Source: Streptomyces antimycoticus
Lineage (GTDB): Bacteria; Actinomycetota; Actinomycetes; Streptomycetales; Streptomycetaceae
Assembly: GCF_005405925.1 (NCBI RefSeq)
Contig: NZ_BJHV01000001.1
Span: 4,526,001-4,590,000, forward strand
Length of the DNA: 64,000 nucleotides
Reading direction: 5' to 3'
A program made the position numbers and the translations under genes. The notes under the pieces are model-generated. The model had not been told where the DNA came from. It ran no database searches and saw nothing but the letters and a program-made list of their open reading frames with translations. Shown here in pieces: positions 25,920-34,585 of this stretch (within the stretch, counting starts at the first letter, position 1; each line of letters opens with the position of its first letter).

Positions 25920-26218
25920 GCCGGGCTGAGCCGGGCGGCCGAGCCCGGCCGAGCCGCTGGACCGATCCGGACCGGACCGAGGCGCCGAGCCGCCCCGCGT
26001 CTGGGACACTGGTTTCGATCGAGCCGTGACCGAATCTCCCCCAGGATGTGACAAAGGTCCTGGGGAGAGTCGTCTGCCCAGCTCAGCACGGGTGACCAAA
26101 GGCCCTTCCGGTACCGAATTCTGTCCATTTGGTGATGGTATGCACTGAGGTCGAGAGGCGATAAGCCTCAAGCTGAGGTAGGAATTCGGGGGATCAACAG
26201 CCAACCGGGAGTACGTCA
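25920..26218. promoter_or_regulatory. Structured intergenic/leader region with strong hairpin
   Basis: The stretch between the thiolase and the next gene holds a near-perfect hairpin at 26035-26068 (arms TCTCCCCCAGGA and TCCTGGGGAGA, 11-base loop). A second small hairpin lies at 26154-26168 (GAGGC-GATAA-GCCTC), about 50 bp before the GTG start at 26219. The first could terminate the thiolase transcript. The pair could also form a structured 5' leader of the downstream gene. No known riboswitch consensus was recognised. Confidence 0.45.
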
Positions 26219-27139
26219 GTGAGCCCCACGACTCTTGCCCTCCTCCTGGCCGCGGTGACCGCCACGGCCGTAGGGGCGGCCGCCCTGCACACCGCCCGCG
26301 GTATGCGCCGGCAGATCTGTGAGCTGCGCGCCGAGCTCGCGGCCACCGTCGCCGTCGGCGCCCAGGCGGCCAAAGGCGGCGAGGAGAACGGCGTGACGGT
26401 GCCCGCACCCCGCGCCACCCCGGCCGCCGAGATACGCGCGGCCGTCGCCGAGGCGCTCGCCGAGGAGCGGGAGCGCGAGCTGGCCGAGGCGCGGGCCTTC
26501 TGGGCCGCCCAGGAGGCCAGGGACTCCGCCGGAACGGCCGACGCCCACTCGCTGCTGGGCGGGCCGGGCGGGTACGGCGAGGACTCCGTCCAGGACGCGC
26601 AGCTCTTCGTGCCCCGCCAGGCCGATCTGGCCGGGCTCGAACCGCTGCTCGGCCTGGACGCGCTGGGTCCCGAGGCGCTGGACTCCGCCGGGGACCAGGA
26701 GCCCGAGGTCGAGGCCGAGGTGGAGCTGGAGCTGGGTGTCGAGCCGGAGCCGGCGGCCGAGCCCCGGGAGTCGGCCGAGCTCGCGGCGGCCCGCCGGCGC
26801 CACCCCTCCCACCCCGACTTCTCCCCGTCGTCACCCGTGGCCGACCACGACCGTACGGTGACCCGGATCACCGAGCTGGCCGACGCCCGCACCCCGCTGT
26901 CCGATGTGCGCCCCGGGCCCCTCGGCACCCTCGATGTCTATGTCTTCGTCGACGGCACCACGATCTGCATGACCCCGGGCCACCGGGAGACGGCCGAGCG
27001 GCTGGCGGACGCGCTGCGCGAGGGCACCACCCCGGTGCTGCTCGGCGGCTCGGGCGTCTCCGGTGCGTATGCGCTCACGTTCGGTTGCGGCGAGGACAAT
27101 GTGTACGTCCTGGCCGACCGCGTCATCGCCTCGCTGTGA
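26219..27139 (+). CDS. Conserved hypothetical protein with N-terminal membrane anchor and acidic linker
   Basis: 306 aa. An N-terminal transmembrane or signal-anchor (TLALLLAAVTATAVGAAALH) precedes a helical region rich in Ala/Glu (ELRAELAATVAVGAQ...EALAEERERELAEARAFWAAQ). A very acidic low-complexity linker follows, then a C-terminal globular part (DVYVFVDGTTICMTPGHRETAERLADALREGTTPVLLGGSG...NVYVLADRVIASL). GTG 26219 has GGGAG upstream. I do not recognise the C-terminal domain. Confidence 0.75.
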   Translation: MSPTTLALLLAAVTATAVGAAALHTARGMRRQICELRAELAATVAVGAQAAKGGEENGVTVPAPRATPAAEIRAAVAEALAEERERELAEARAFWAAQEARDSAGTADAHSLLGGPGGYGEDSVQDAQLFVPRQADLAGLEPLLGLDALGPEALDSAGDQEPEVEAEVELELGVEPEPAAEPRESAELAAARRRHPSHPDFSPSSPVADHDRTVTRITELADARTPLSDVRPGPLGTLDVYVFVDGTTICMTPGHRETAERLADALREGTTPVLLGGSGVSGAYALTFGCGEDNVYVLADRVIASL

Positions 27140-27185
27140 GCCCCGGTACGAACCCGCGGTAAGCCCCGGTACGAACCCGCGGTAA
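27140..27185. repeat. 23-bp direct tandem repeat, two copies
   Basis: Unit gccccggtacgaacccgcgg plus taa is repeated exactly twice immediately after the stop of the preceding gene and before the convergent gene at 27205. Confidence 0.8.
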
Positions 27186-27204
27186 GCCTCGGCGACCGGC
27201 GCCC

Positions 27205-27546
27205 TCAGACCCCGCAGCGCCCGGCCGTCTCCACCACGAGCGCCACCGCCTCGGTGACCCCCTGCGCCACCCGCCCGCCCCCGGAGCCGCCCGGCGCACG
27301 CTCCAGCGCATGCACCAAGTCATGTCCGGCCACCGCGACCTGGTCGGCGACCACGAACAGCCCCGCGTCCGGCATGATCCGCGGCGGGGTTCCCGGCTCC
27401 TCCAGACGCTGTGCACGCGCCGACAATTCCCTGGCCAGCGCCAGTCCTTCGGCCGCCGCGCCCGCGCGCAGCCGGGACTGCGGAAGGGCCCGCAGCCGGT
27501 CGGCGAGCCGGTCGACGGCGGTCAGGAGAGGGGTCGTATCATCCAC
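27205..27546 (-). CDS. Small conserved hypothetical protein
   Basis: About 113 aa from GTG 27546. It is largely helical, with Ala/Arg/Leu-rich segments (LLTAVDRLADRLRALPQSRLRAGAAAEGLALARELSARAQRLEEPG). No signal peptide, membrane segment or recognised motif is visible. The start is uncertain; the frame is open to 27594. Codon use is typical of a real Streptomyces gene. Confidence 0.6.
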   Translation of the reverse strand: MDDTTPLLTAVDRLADRLRALPQSRLRAGAAAEGLALARELSARAQRLEEPGTPPRIMPDAGLFVVADQVAVAGHDLVHALERAPGGSGGGRVAQGVTEAVALVVETAGRCGV

Positions 27547-27666
27547 GCTCCGAGCGTATGCGCCACTGAGGGACTGTTGCCAACGGGCGAACACTCAGGC
27601 ACGGTGAGCTGAAGGAAACCCGGGCCATGGACCCGGGGGCCGGCATGGAAGCGTCCGGAGGCGCCG

Positions 27667-27897
27667 ATGTCCCAAATCTTCTCCGACGAGACTCACCGGA
27701 ACCTACTCTCCCGCATCCCCCAGTGCACGGGCCGTGAAGTTGCCGACTGGCTGCGCACGGTCGACGATGGCCCCGCTTTCTTCCGCTTCGAGGAGAAGGT
27801 CAGCTGGTTGCGCGGCGAGCACCAGCTCGCTTACGGCCACGCGAAGGCCATCATCCATGAACACGACTTGAGGCGTGCGGCGCGCAAGTTGCTGTAG
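27667..27897 (+). CDS. DUF4287-type small protein
   Basis: 76-aa cytoplasmic protein. Family-like sequence: LLSRIPQCTGREVADWLRTVDDGPAFFRFEEKVSWLRGEHQLAYGHAKAIIHEHDLRRAARKLL, with the central WL.GEH..GYGHAKAI-type helix that suggests a helical nucleic-acid or protein-binding fold. The biological role is unknown. A strong terminator lies 70 bp downstream. Confidence 0.85.
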   Translation: MSQIFSDETHRNLLSRIPQCTGREVADWLRTVDDGPAFFRFEEKVSWLRGEHQLAYGHAKAIIHEHDLRRAARKLL

Positions 27898-27965
27898 CCG
27901 CTGCCCGGAGGCAGAAGCGTGTATGACAGACCCACCGAACCGGGCGGCTTAAGCCGCACAGGAAG

Positions 27966-28001
27966 AAGGGCCCGCGGAGGTCATCGCCTCCGCGGGCCCT
28001 T
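27966..28001. terminator. Bidirectional intrinsic terminator
   Basis: Perfect 15-bp stem AAGGGCCCGCGGAGG / CCTCCGCGGGCCCTT with a 6-base loop, lying between the rightward DUF4287 gene and the leftward Bax-inhibitor gene. Confidence 0.9.
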
Positions 28002-28055
28002 TCAGGTGGTGCGGGTTCGAGCGGGTGGTGCGGACAAGGCCCGCACCACCGGGCG

Positions 28056-28934
28056 CTAGTCCCTGAAGATCGAGATCAGCCGGAGCAGCTCCAGGTAGAT
28101 CCACACCAGCGAGAGCGTCAACCCGAAGGCCGCCAGCCAGGACTCCTCGCGCGGAGCGCCGTACCGGACGCCGTCCTCGATCTGCTTGAAGTCCATCGCC
28201 AGGAACGCCGCGCCGAGCACGACACCGACGAGGCCGAAGACGATGCCGAGGCCACCGCTGCGGAAGCCGAGGCCGTCCCCACCGCCGAAGGCGGCGAACA
28301 GCAGGTTGACCGCCATCAGCAACACGAAGCCGATGGCGGCGGCGAGCACAAAGCGCTGGAATCGCGCGTTCACCCGGATGAGACGGGTCTTGTACGCGAC
28401 GAGCACACCGACGAACACGGCCATCGTGCCGAGCACGGCCTGCATCGGGATGCCGGACCAGCGCTCGTTGTACACCTGGCTGATGACGCCGAGAAAGAGG
28501 CCCTCGAAGAGGGCGTAACCCATGATCAGCGCAGGCGAGGCCGTGCGCTTGAACGACTGGACGAGGCCGAGCACCATCGCCACGAGCGCGGCGCCGATGC
28601 CCACGCCCACCGGAAGCTGCGCGATCCACGCGGCCGCGGCGGCGACGATGACGGTGCCGAGCGTCATACCGGTGCGCATGACGACGTCGTCCATCGTCAT
28701 CCGGCCGGTCTGCAGCGGGCCCGCCGGCGGCGCGCCGTACATCTGCTGCAGCTGCTCGGGGGTCAGATTCTGCTGGTCGCCCGCCGCATAGGGGTTCGTG
28801 GGCGCCTGTGTCTGCGCGTACGGATTGCCCTGACCGGCGACGGGGCTCCCGGCCTGCGGCGCCGCGCCGAAACCGGCGTAGCCGCCGCTGCGGCTGAACC
28901 CCCGTCGCGAGAAGACCGGGTTGCTGCTCCTCAT
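28056..28934 (-). CDS. Bax inhibitor-1 / YccA family membrane protein
   Basis: 292 aa. A Gly/Pro/Gln-rich cytoplasmic N-terminus (residues 1-60) precedes seven transmembrane segments, among them GTVIVAAAAAWIAQLPVGVGIGAALVAMVLG, PALIMGYALFEGLFLGVISQVYNERW and AAFLAMDFKQIEDGVRYGAPREESWLAAFGLTLSLVWIYLELLRLI. The charged C-terminal Asp/Glu region is typical of BI-1/YccA proteins, which in other systems act as pH-sensitive Ca2+ leak channels. ATG 28934 is preceded by GGAG. It ends at the terminator near 27985. Confidence 0.92.
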   Translation of the reverse strand: MRSSNPVFSRRGFSRSGGYAGFGAAPQAGSPVAGQGNPYAQTQAPTNPYAAGDQQNLTPEQLQQMYGAPPAGPLQTGRMTMDDVVMRTGMTLGTVIVAAAAAWIAQLPVGVGIGAALVAMVLGLVQSFKRTASPALIMGYALFEGLFLGVISQVYNERWSGIPMQAVLGTMAVFVGVLVAYKTRLIRVNARFQRFVLAAAIGFVLLMAVNLLFAAFGGGDGLGFRSGGLGIVFGLVGVVLGAAFLAMDFKQIEDGVRYGAPREESWLAAFGLTLSLVWIYLELLRLISIFRD

Positions 28935-29119
28935 CTCACTCCTCCATGGCCGCCGGGCGCGACCTTGACTCAAGAGTAATAGGTAAGCAAAGAAAGCACC
29001 CTAGTGCCCAAGGAGGATCTTTTCATGCAGGGAGAGACCGCGCGAGGCCCCTGCGGGCCCCGCGCACGCACATTGGGCGACCATCCACACACGCTGAGTG
29101 CGCCCACCGGATCTGAAGG

Positions 29120-29202
29120 TGCCCGGAACCGGACTTGAACCGGTACGCCCGCGAGGGGCAGCGAGGTTTAAGCTCGCCGTGTCTGCATTCCACCATCCGG
29201 GC
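29120..29202 (-). tRNA. bldA: tRNA-Leu (UAA), bldA
   Basis: The minus strand folds as a class II tRNA: acceptor GCCCGGA pairs with TCCGGGC, the anticodon stem is GCGAG/CTCGC with loop CTTAAAC (anticodon UAA), then a long variable arm and a T-loop GGTTCAAGTCC. CCA is not encoded (the genome reads ACCT after the acceptor). This is the only tRNA reading the rare UUA codon in Streptomyces and is the classical developmental switch bldA. Two genes in the window contain TTA codons (positions 45827 and 54499). Confidence 0.97.
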
Positions 29203-29605
29203 GGCGGTTCCCCCTGGGCCGTACGGAGCGCATACGGCCCTCCCCTGAAAGAGAGCAGCACGAGCCTATCCGGGGACATGCCCCCGCACAGTGAATCCGC
29301 GGACCGAGGTTGTCTTATTTTATTGGCAACTGAGGGTGCATCAGCAGCGGGGCGGGGTACCCGAAGTTGCCGACGGCCATTGGACCTGCCGATATGCCCT
29401 GAACCCCCATTAACTGGGGATTGACGCAATCTCGACGCCCCGCCCGGGGTGTCTTCTCCTCCTCAAGGAGGACTCCGCCACCACCACCTACATCGCGAGA
29501 CCCCCCGCAGAACCGGAGCACGGGCTGATCCCGTCCCCCTTCACAACCGGAACCATGGAGTGACGTCCCGCCCACTCCCGCAGAGCACGACAGGAGTCAT
29601 CCACC
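29203..29605. promoter_or_regulatory. Regulatory stretch between bldA and the ABC exporter
   Basis: The region is gene-free. On the minus side it holds the bldA promoter, possibly TAGGCT at about 29262-29267 as -10. On the plus side TTGACG at 29421 resembles a -35 box, and TCCTCC-TCAA-GGAGGA at 29457-29472 forms a small hairpin about 130 bases before the exporter start. An AT-rich run lies near 29310-29325. Confidence 0.35.
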
Positions 29606-30388
29606 GTGACCACCACCCCCTTCGGCGTCGAAACCGCCCACCGCACCTCAGCGGCGGCCGCCCGGGCCACCGATCTCTCCAAGGTCTACGGCGAGGGCGA
29701 GACCCAGGTCATCGCCCTGGACTCGGTCTCGGTCGAGTTCCGTCAGGCGGAGTTCACCGCGATCATGGGCCCCTCCGGGTCCGGCAAGTCGACGCTGATG
29801 CACTGCATGGCGGGTCTCGACACGATCTCCAGCGGCTCGGCCCGGATCGGCGACGTCGAACTGACCACGCTCAAGGACAAGAAGCTCACCCAGCTGCGCC
29901 GCGACAAGATCGGCTTCATCTTCCAGGCGTTCAACCTGCTGCCGACGCTGAACGCGCTGGAGAACATCACCCTCCCGATGGACATCGCCGGTCGCAAGGC
30001 CGACTCCGCGTGGCTGGACCGGGTCGTGGCCACGGTCGGCCTGGCCGGCCGGCTCAAGCACCGGCCCAACCAGCTGTCGGGTGGTCAGCAGCAGCGCGTG
30101 GCGGTGGCCCGCGCCCTGGCCGGCCAGCCGGAGATCATCTTCGCCGACGAGCCGACCGGAAACCTGGACTCCCGCTCCGGCGCCGAGGTCCTGGGCTTCC
30201 TCCGCAACTCGGTGCGGGAGATGGGCCAGACGATCGTGATGGTGACTCACGACCCGGTCGCCGCGTCCTACGCCGACCGCGTCGTCTTCCTCGCCGATGG
30301 CCGCATCGTGGACGACCTGCGCAACCCCACCGCCGACTCGGTCCTGGACCGTATGAAGCGGTTCGACGCCAAGGGCCGTACGAGCTGA
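29606..30388 (+). CDS. MacB/LolD-type ABC transporter ATPase
   Basis: 260-aa ATPase with Walker A GPSGSGKST, signature LSGGQQQRVAVARALAG, Walker B IIFADEPTGNLD (the TGNLD wording is characteristic of the MacB/LolD class) and switch His in MVTHDPVAA. It pairs with the FtsX-like permease starting 66 bp downstream. GTG 29606 has AGGAG upstream. Members of this class drive conformational work on extracytoplasmic substrates, such as peptide or lipoprotein export, rather than nutrient import. Confidence 0.92.
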   Translation: MTTTPFGVETAHRTSAAAARATDLSKVYGEGETQVIALDSVSVEFRQAEFTAIMGPSGSGKSTLMHCMAGLDTISSGSARIGDVELTTLKDKKLTQLRRDKIGFIFQAFNLLPTLNALENITLPMDIAGRKADSAWLDRVVATVGLAGRLKHRPNQLSGGQQQRVAVARALAGQPEIIFADEPTGNLDSRSGAEVLGFLRNSVREMGQTIVMVTHDPVAASYADRVVFLADGRIVDDLRNPTADSVLDRMKRFDAKGRTS

Positions 30389-30454
30389 CGCGAGGCGCCC
30401 CCATATCCGTACGCCGCCTCGCACTCCCCTCCCCACCCCTCAGGACTGACACTC

Positions 30455-32997
30455 ATGCTCCGTACAGCCCTGCGCAATGTGCTTGCGCACAAGGCCCGGT
30501 TGCTGATGACCGTGCTCGCCGTGATGCTCGGCGTGGCCTTCGTCGCCGGCACCCTGGTCTTCACCAACACCATCTCCGACGCCTACCAGAAGAGCTCCCA
30601 GAAGGGCTTCCAGGGCGTCGACGTCGCCATCAGCCCGGACAAGAAGGACGACGACTCGGCCATCCCCGGTGAGGCCCCCCGGCTGAGCCAGCAGGTGCTC
30701 GACAAGGCGGCCAAGGTGCCCGGCGCCGCCTCCGCCTACGGCGTCGTGAACGGCTACTCCGCCCTCGCCGACAAGAAGGGCGACCTGCTCGGCGGCGGCT
30801 TCTCCAACCGCGGTGGCAACTACTACCCGGGGGCCGACGGCAAGGACGCCCGGTACACGATGACCGAGGGCCGCGCCCCCAAGGCCGCGGGTGAGATCGC
30901 GCTCGACTCCAAGACCGCCGAGCGCGGCAAGTACAAGGCCGGGGACTCCATCCGGGTCTCCGTCGACGGCCCGGTGCGCACCGAGAAGGTCGTCGGCGTC
31001 TTCACCACCGACGACGGCAATGTCGCGGCCGGCGGCACCCTCGCCCTCTACGACACGGTCACCGCCCAGAAGCTGTTCGCCAAGCCCGGGCAGTTCGACG
31101 AGATCGACGTGAAGGCCGCCGCGGGCACCTCGCAGGCGACGCTGAAGTCCGCGCTCGACAAGGTCCTGCCCGAGCAGGCCAAGGCCACCACCGGCAAGAA
31201 GCTCGCCAAGGACCAGGCCAAGGCGATCGAAGAGGGCATGAGCAGCATGCAGACCGCGATGCTGGTGTTCGCCGGGATCGCGCTCTTCGTCGGCATCTTC
31301 ATCATCGTCAACACCTTCTCCATGCTGGTCGCCCAGCGCACCAGGGAGCTCGCCCTGATGCGCGCGGTGGGTGCGACCCGCCGTCAGGTGACCCGGTCGG
31401 TGCTGATGGAGGCCACCTTCGTGGGCGCCGTCGCGGCCGTGGTGGGCCTCGCGGCCGGTGTCGGCATCGGCGCCCTGCTGCGCTCGGTGCTCAACTCCAC
31501 CGGGGCCAGCGTCCCGGACGGTCCGCTCATCGTCGCGCCGACCACCGTGCTGGTCTCGGTGCTCGTGGGCGTCGTGGTGACCGTGCTCTCGGCCTGGCTG
31601 CCCGGCCGCCGCGCCGCCAAGATCCCGCCGGTCGCCGCGATGAACAGCGTGCACGCCGCGCCGACCACCCGTGGTCTGGTGGTCCGCAACACCATCGGCT
31701 CGCTCTTCGCCGCGGCCGGTGTCGCCCTGGTGGTGTCCGGTGCGGGCATGGGCGGCAGCGACGGCCAGGGCCCGATGGCATTCGGCGCGGCCGTCCTGGT
31801 GATCGGCGTCTTCATCCTCACCCCGCTGCTGTCCCGGCCGATGATCGCGGCCGCCTCCCCGGTGCTGCGGATCTTCGGGATGCCCGGCAAGCTGGCCCGG
31901 CAGAACGCGGTGCGCAACCCGCGCCGTACCGCCGCCACCGCCTCCGCCCTGATGGTCGGCCTCACCCTGATCACCGGCATGACGGTGATCGCGGGGAGCA
32001 TGCAGAAGGGCATCAACAACATGGCCGCCGACGGGCTGAAGTCCGACTACGTGGTCAGCATGGGCGGGGACGGCGTACGGCCGCTGTCGCCGGAGGTGTC
32101 CAAGAGCCTGGCCAAGGTGCCCGAGGTCACCGCGATCAGCCCGCTGCGCTCCTCCCCGGCCCGGGTCGCCGGTGACACCGAGACCCTGATGGGCGTCGAC
32201 CCCAAGGCCATCAAGGAACTGGTGAACGTCGACTTCACCGAGGGCTCCTTCGGCGCGCTCGGGGCACCAAAGTCCTCGTCGACGACAAGATCGCCGACGA
32301 GAACCACTGGAAGGTCGGCTCCGCCTTCCCCGTGACCTACGAGGACGGCAGCAAGGGCCGGCTGACCGTGGGCGGTGTGTACGAGGGCAACCAGATGGTC
32401 AACGGCGTCATGCTCGACAGCGCCACGGTCAGCCCGCATATGACGACCGTCGCCGACTTCCAGGTGATGCTGAAGACCAAGGGCGGCGCCACGCAGGACA
32501 CCCAGGACCTGCTGAAGAAGACGCTCGGCGACAACCCCGCGATCAAGATCCAGAACAAGCAGGACCTCTCGGACGAGATCGCCAAGGCCTTCACCCTGAT
32601 GCTGAACATGCTCTACGGGCTGCTCGGCATGGCCGTGATCGTCGCGGTGCTCGGGGTCATCAACACCCTGGCGATGTCGGTCTTCGAGCGGTCCAAGGAG
32701 ATCGGCATGCTGCGGGCGATCGGCCTGGACCGGCCCGGTATCAAGCGGATGGTGCGGCTGGAGTCCCTGGTCATCTCGCTCTTCGGCGGGGTGCTCGGCA
32801 TCGGCCTCGGCGTCTTCTTCGGCTGGGCGGCCGGTGAGCTGATCGCCGCCGAGCTGCCGACCTACGAGCTGGTGCTGCCGTGGGCCCGGATGAGTCTGTT
32901 CCTGCTGATGGCCGCGCTGGTCGGCGTGATCGCCGCGCTGTGGCCGGCCCGGCGGGCCTCCAAGCTCAACATGCTGATGGCCATCAAGGCCGAATAG
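30455..32997 (+). pseudogene. MacB/FtsX-like ABC permease, frameshifted in this sequence
   Basis: Large permease of about 847 aa with two FtsX domains. N-terminal LLMTVLAVMLGVAFVAGTLVFTNTI is followed by a periplasmic-type domain, then three helices including AMLVFAGIALFVGIFIIVNTFSMLVAQRTRELALMRAVGATRRQV. A second copy ends with VFERSKEIGMLRAIGLDRPGIKRMVRLES and PARRASKLNMLMAIKAE. The frame breaks at the GGGG run 32261-32264; one more G restores GALGGTKVLVDDKIADENHW. It is the partner of the ATPase at 29606 and is probably intact in the organism. Confidence 0.88.
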
Positions 32998-33024
32998 CGG
33001 CGAGCCGATCGGCCAACCGCTGCC

Positions 33025-33068
33025 GGACGTCCCTGTCCGCCCCCTCTGCGGGGCGGACAGGGACGTCC
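33025..33068. terminator. Bidirectional intrinsic terminator
   Basis: Perfect 19-bp stem (GGACGTCCCTGTCCGCCCC with its complement, 6-base loop) between the rightward ABC permease and the leftward cfa gene. Confidence 0.9.
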
Positions 33069-33073
33069 GCGTT

Positions 33074-34387
33074 TCAGCCGCGCCAGTCGCGGGCGCGCAG
33101 CGGCAGCCCCGAGGTCCCGCTCTCGGGGGTGCGGACGGCGAGGATCTGGTTGACCCCGATCTTGTTGCGTTCGAAGGAGAGGGCGGAGGCCGCCATGTAG
33201 AGCCGCCAGACCCGGGCCCGGCCCGGGGAGGTCAGCCGCACGGCCTGGCTCCAGGACCGCTCCAGATTGGCGACCCAGCTGCGCAGCGTGAGCGCGTAAT
33301 GCTCACGGATGGCCTCCACATCGCGCACCTCGAAGCCCGCCTCCTCCAGCTGGGTGACCGTCCGGCCGACCGGGGCGAGCTCACCGTCGGGGAAGACATA
33401 CCGGTCGATGAACTCGTCCACGTGGTACGCCTCTTCGTCCGGCTGGGGGCGCCGGGCGATCTGGTGGTTCAGCACCCGCCCGCCGGGCCGCAGCAGCCGG
33501 TGCAGGATGGCGGTGTACTCGGCGTAGCGCACGGAGCCCACATGCTCGGCCATACCGATGGAGGAGATGGCGTCGTAGGGCCCGTCCGGAACCTCGCGGT
33601 AGTCCTGGACCCGGATCTCCACCTGGTCGGTGAGCCCGGCGTCCGCGATGCGCTTACGGGCGTACGCCGCCTGCTCCTCGGAGAGCGTGACGCCGACGGC
33701 GCGCACCCCGTACTCGCGGGCCGCGTGCAGCACCATCGAGCCCCAGCCGCACCCCACGTCCAGCAGCCGCTGGCCCGGCTGCAGGGCCAGCTTGCGGCAG
33801 ACGAGGTCCAGCTTGGCGCGCTGGGCGTCCTCGAGCGCCGCATCCGGGCTGTCCCAGTAGGCGCAGGAGTAGACCATCGAGGGGCCGAGCACCAGCTCGT
33901 AGAAGTCGTTGCCGACGTCGTAGTGGTGGCTGATGGCCTTCTTGTCGCGGCGCAGGGAGTGCAGCGGGCCGAAGCCGGTCCGCGCCTCCTCGCGGGGCGG
34001 GGGCGGCGGCAGCCCGGGCCCGGCGAGCGCGATCAGCTTCCGGGCGGCGGTGCGCAGCGCGGGGTCGCGCAGCGCCTGGATGCCGGTGCTGAGCCGGGAC
34101 CGCGGCGCGGTGGCGGGGCCGCGCTCCCACAGCAGCCCGGACAGGCGCTCCAGGGCGTCGTACAGATCGCCCTCGACATCCAGGTCTCCGGCGACCCAGG
34201 CGCGGGCCAGGCCCAGCTCGCCCGGCCGCCACAGCAGCCGGCGCAGCGCGCGGCGGCGCCGGATGACCAGGGTGGGGGCGCCGGGCGGGCCGGTCTCGCT
34301 GTGGTCCCAGGCGCGGACGCGGATCGGGAGGGGCTCTCCCAGCACCTCCGTGGCCAGGGTGGCGATCCGCCCAGCGGCGTCGGACAT
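33074..34387 (-). CDS. cfa: Cyclopropane-fatty-acyl-phospholipid synthase family methyltransferase
   Basis: 437-aa SAM-dependent enzyme expected to add a methylene bridge across double bonds of membrane phospholipid acyl chains. The C-terminal two-thirds is the Cfa/CmaA domain: HYDVGNDFYELVLGPSMVYSCAYW, SAM motif LLDVGCGWGSMVLHAAREYG, then FIDRYVFPDGELAPVG. The N-terminal 120 residues form the lipid-side domain. ATG 34387 has GGAGG upstream. It is next to ndh, with a terminator in between. Confidence 0.92.
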   Translation of the reverse strand: MSDAAGRIATLATEVLGEPLPIRVRAWDHSETGPPGAPTLVIRRRRALRRLLWRPGELGLARAWVAGDLDVEGDLYDALERLSGLLWERGPATAPRSRLSTGIQALRDPALRTAARKLIALAGPGLPPPPPREEARTGFGPLHSLRRDKKAISHHYDVGNDFYELVLGPSMVYSCAYWDSPDAALEDAQRAKLDLVCRKLALQPGQRLLDVGCGWGSMVLHAAREYGVRAVGVTLSEEQAAYARKRIADAGLTDQVEIRVQDYREVPDGPYDAISSIGMAEHVGSVRYAEYTAILHRLLRPGGRVLNHQIARRPQPDEEAYHVDEFIDRYVFPDGELAPVGRTVTQLEEAGFEVRDVEAIREHYALTLRSWVANLERSWSQAVRLTSPGRARVWRLYMAASALSFERNKIGVNQILAVRTPESGTSGLPLRARDWRG

Positions 34388-34522
34388 GTCACACCTCCGT
34401 GATGGCGAGTCAAGAAGATTCACTCACCACGTAAACACCACGGAACCCGCCGTTCAGTCCCGCCGACACGTCTGGAATTGGCAAAACAGCTTCAAAAGGC
34501 GGGCCATCGGCGGGCAGACGAA

Positions 34523-34554
34523 AGGGCGTCCGCCCCACGGATGGCGGACGCCCT
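34523..34554. terminator. Intrinsic terminator downstream of ndh
   Basis: 12-bp perfect stem AGGGCGTCCGCC / GGCGGACGCCCT with an 8-base loop, about 30 bp after the ndh stop on the minus strand. Confidence 0.85.
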
Positions 34555-34585
34555 CGGCGTCAGATGTGCGGGTCCGGCCCGGAGG

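Noticed and set aside
23412..26834. 1140-codon minus ORF over GDSL/thiolase
   Set aside because: High GC makes long antisense frames common; composition is Arg/Pro-rich without domains, and it crosses the repeat array.
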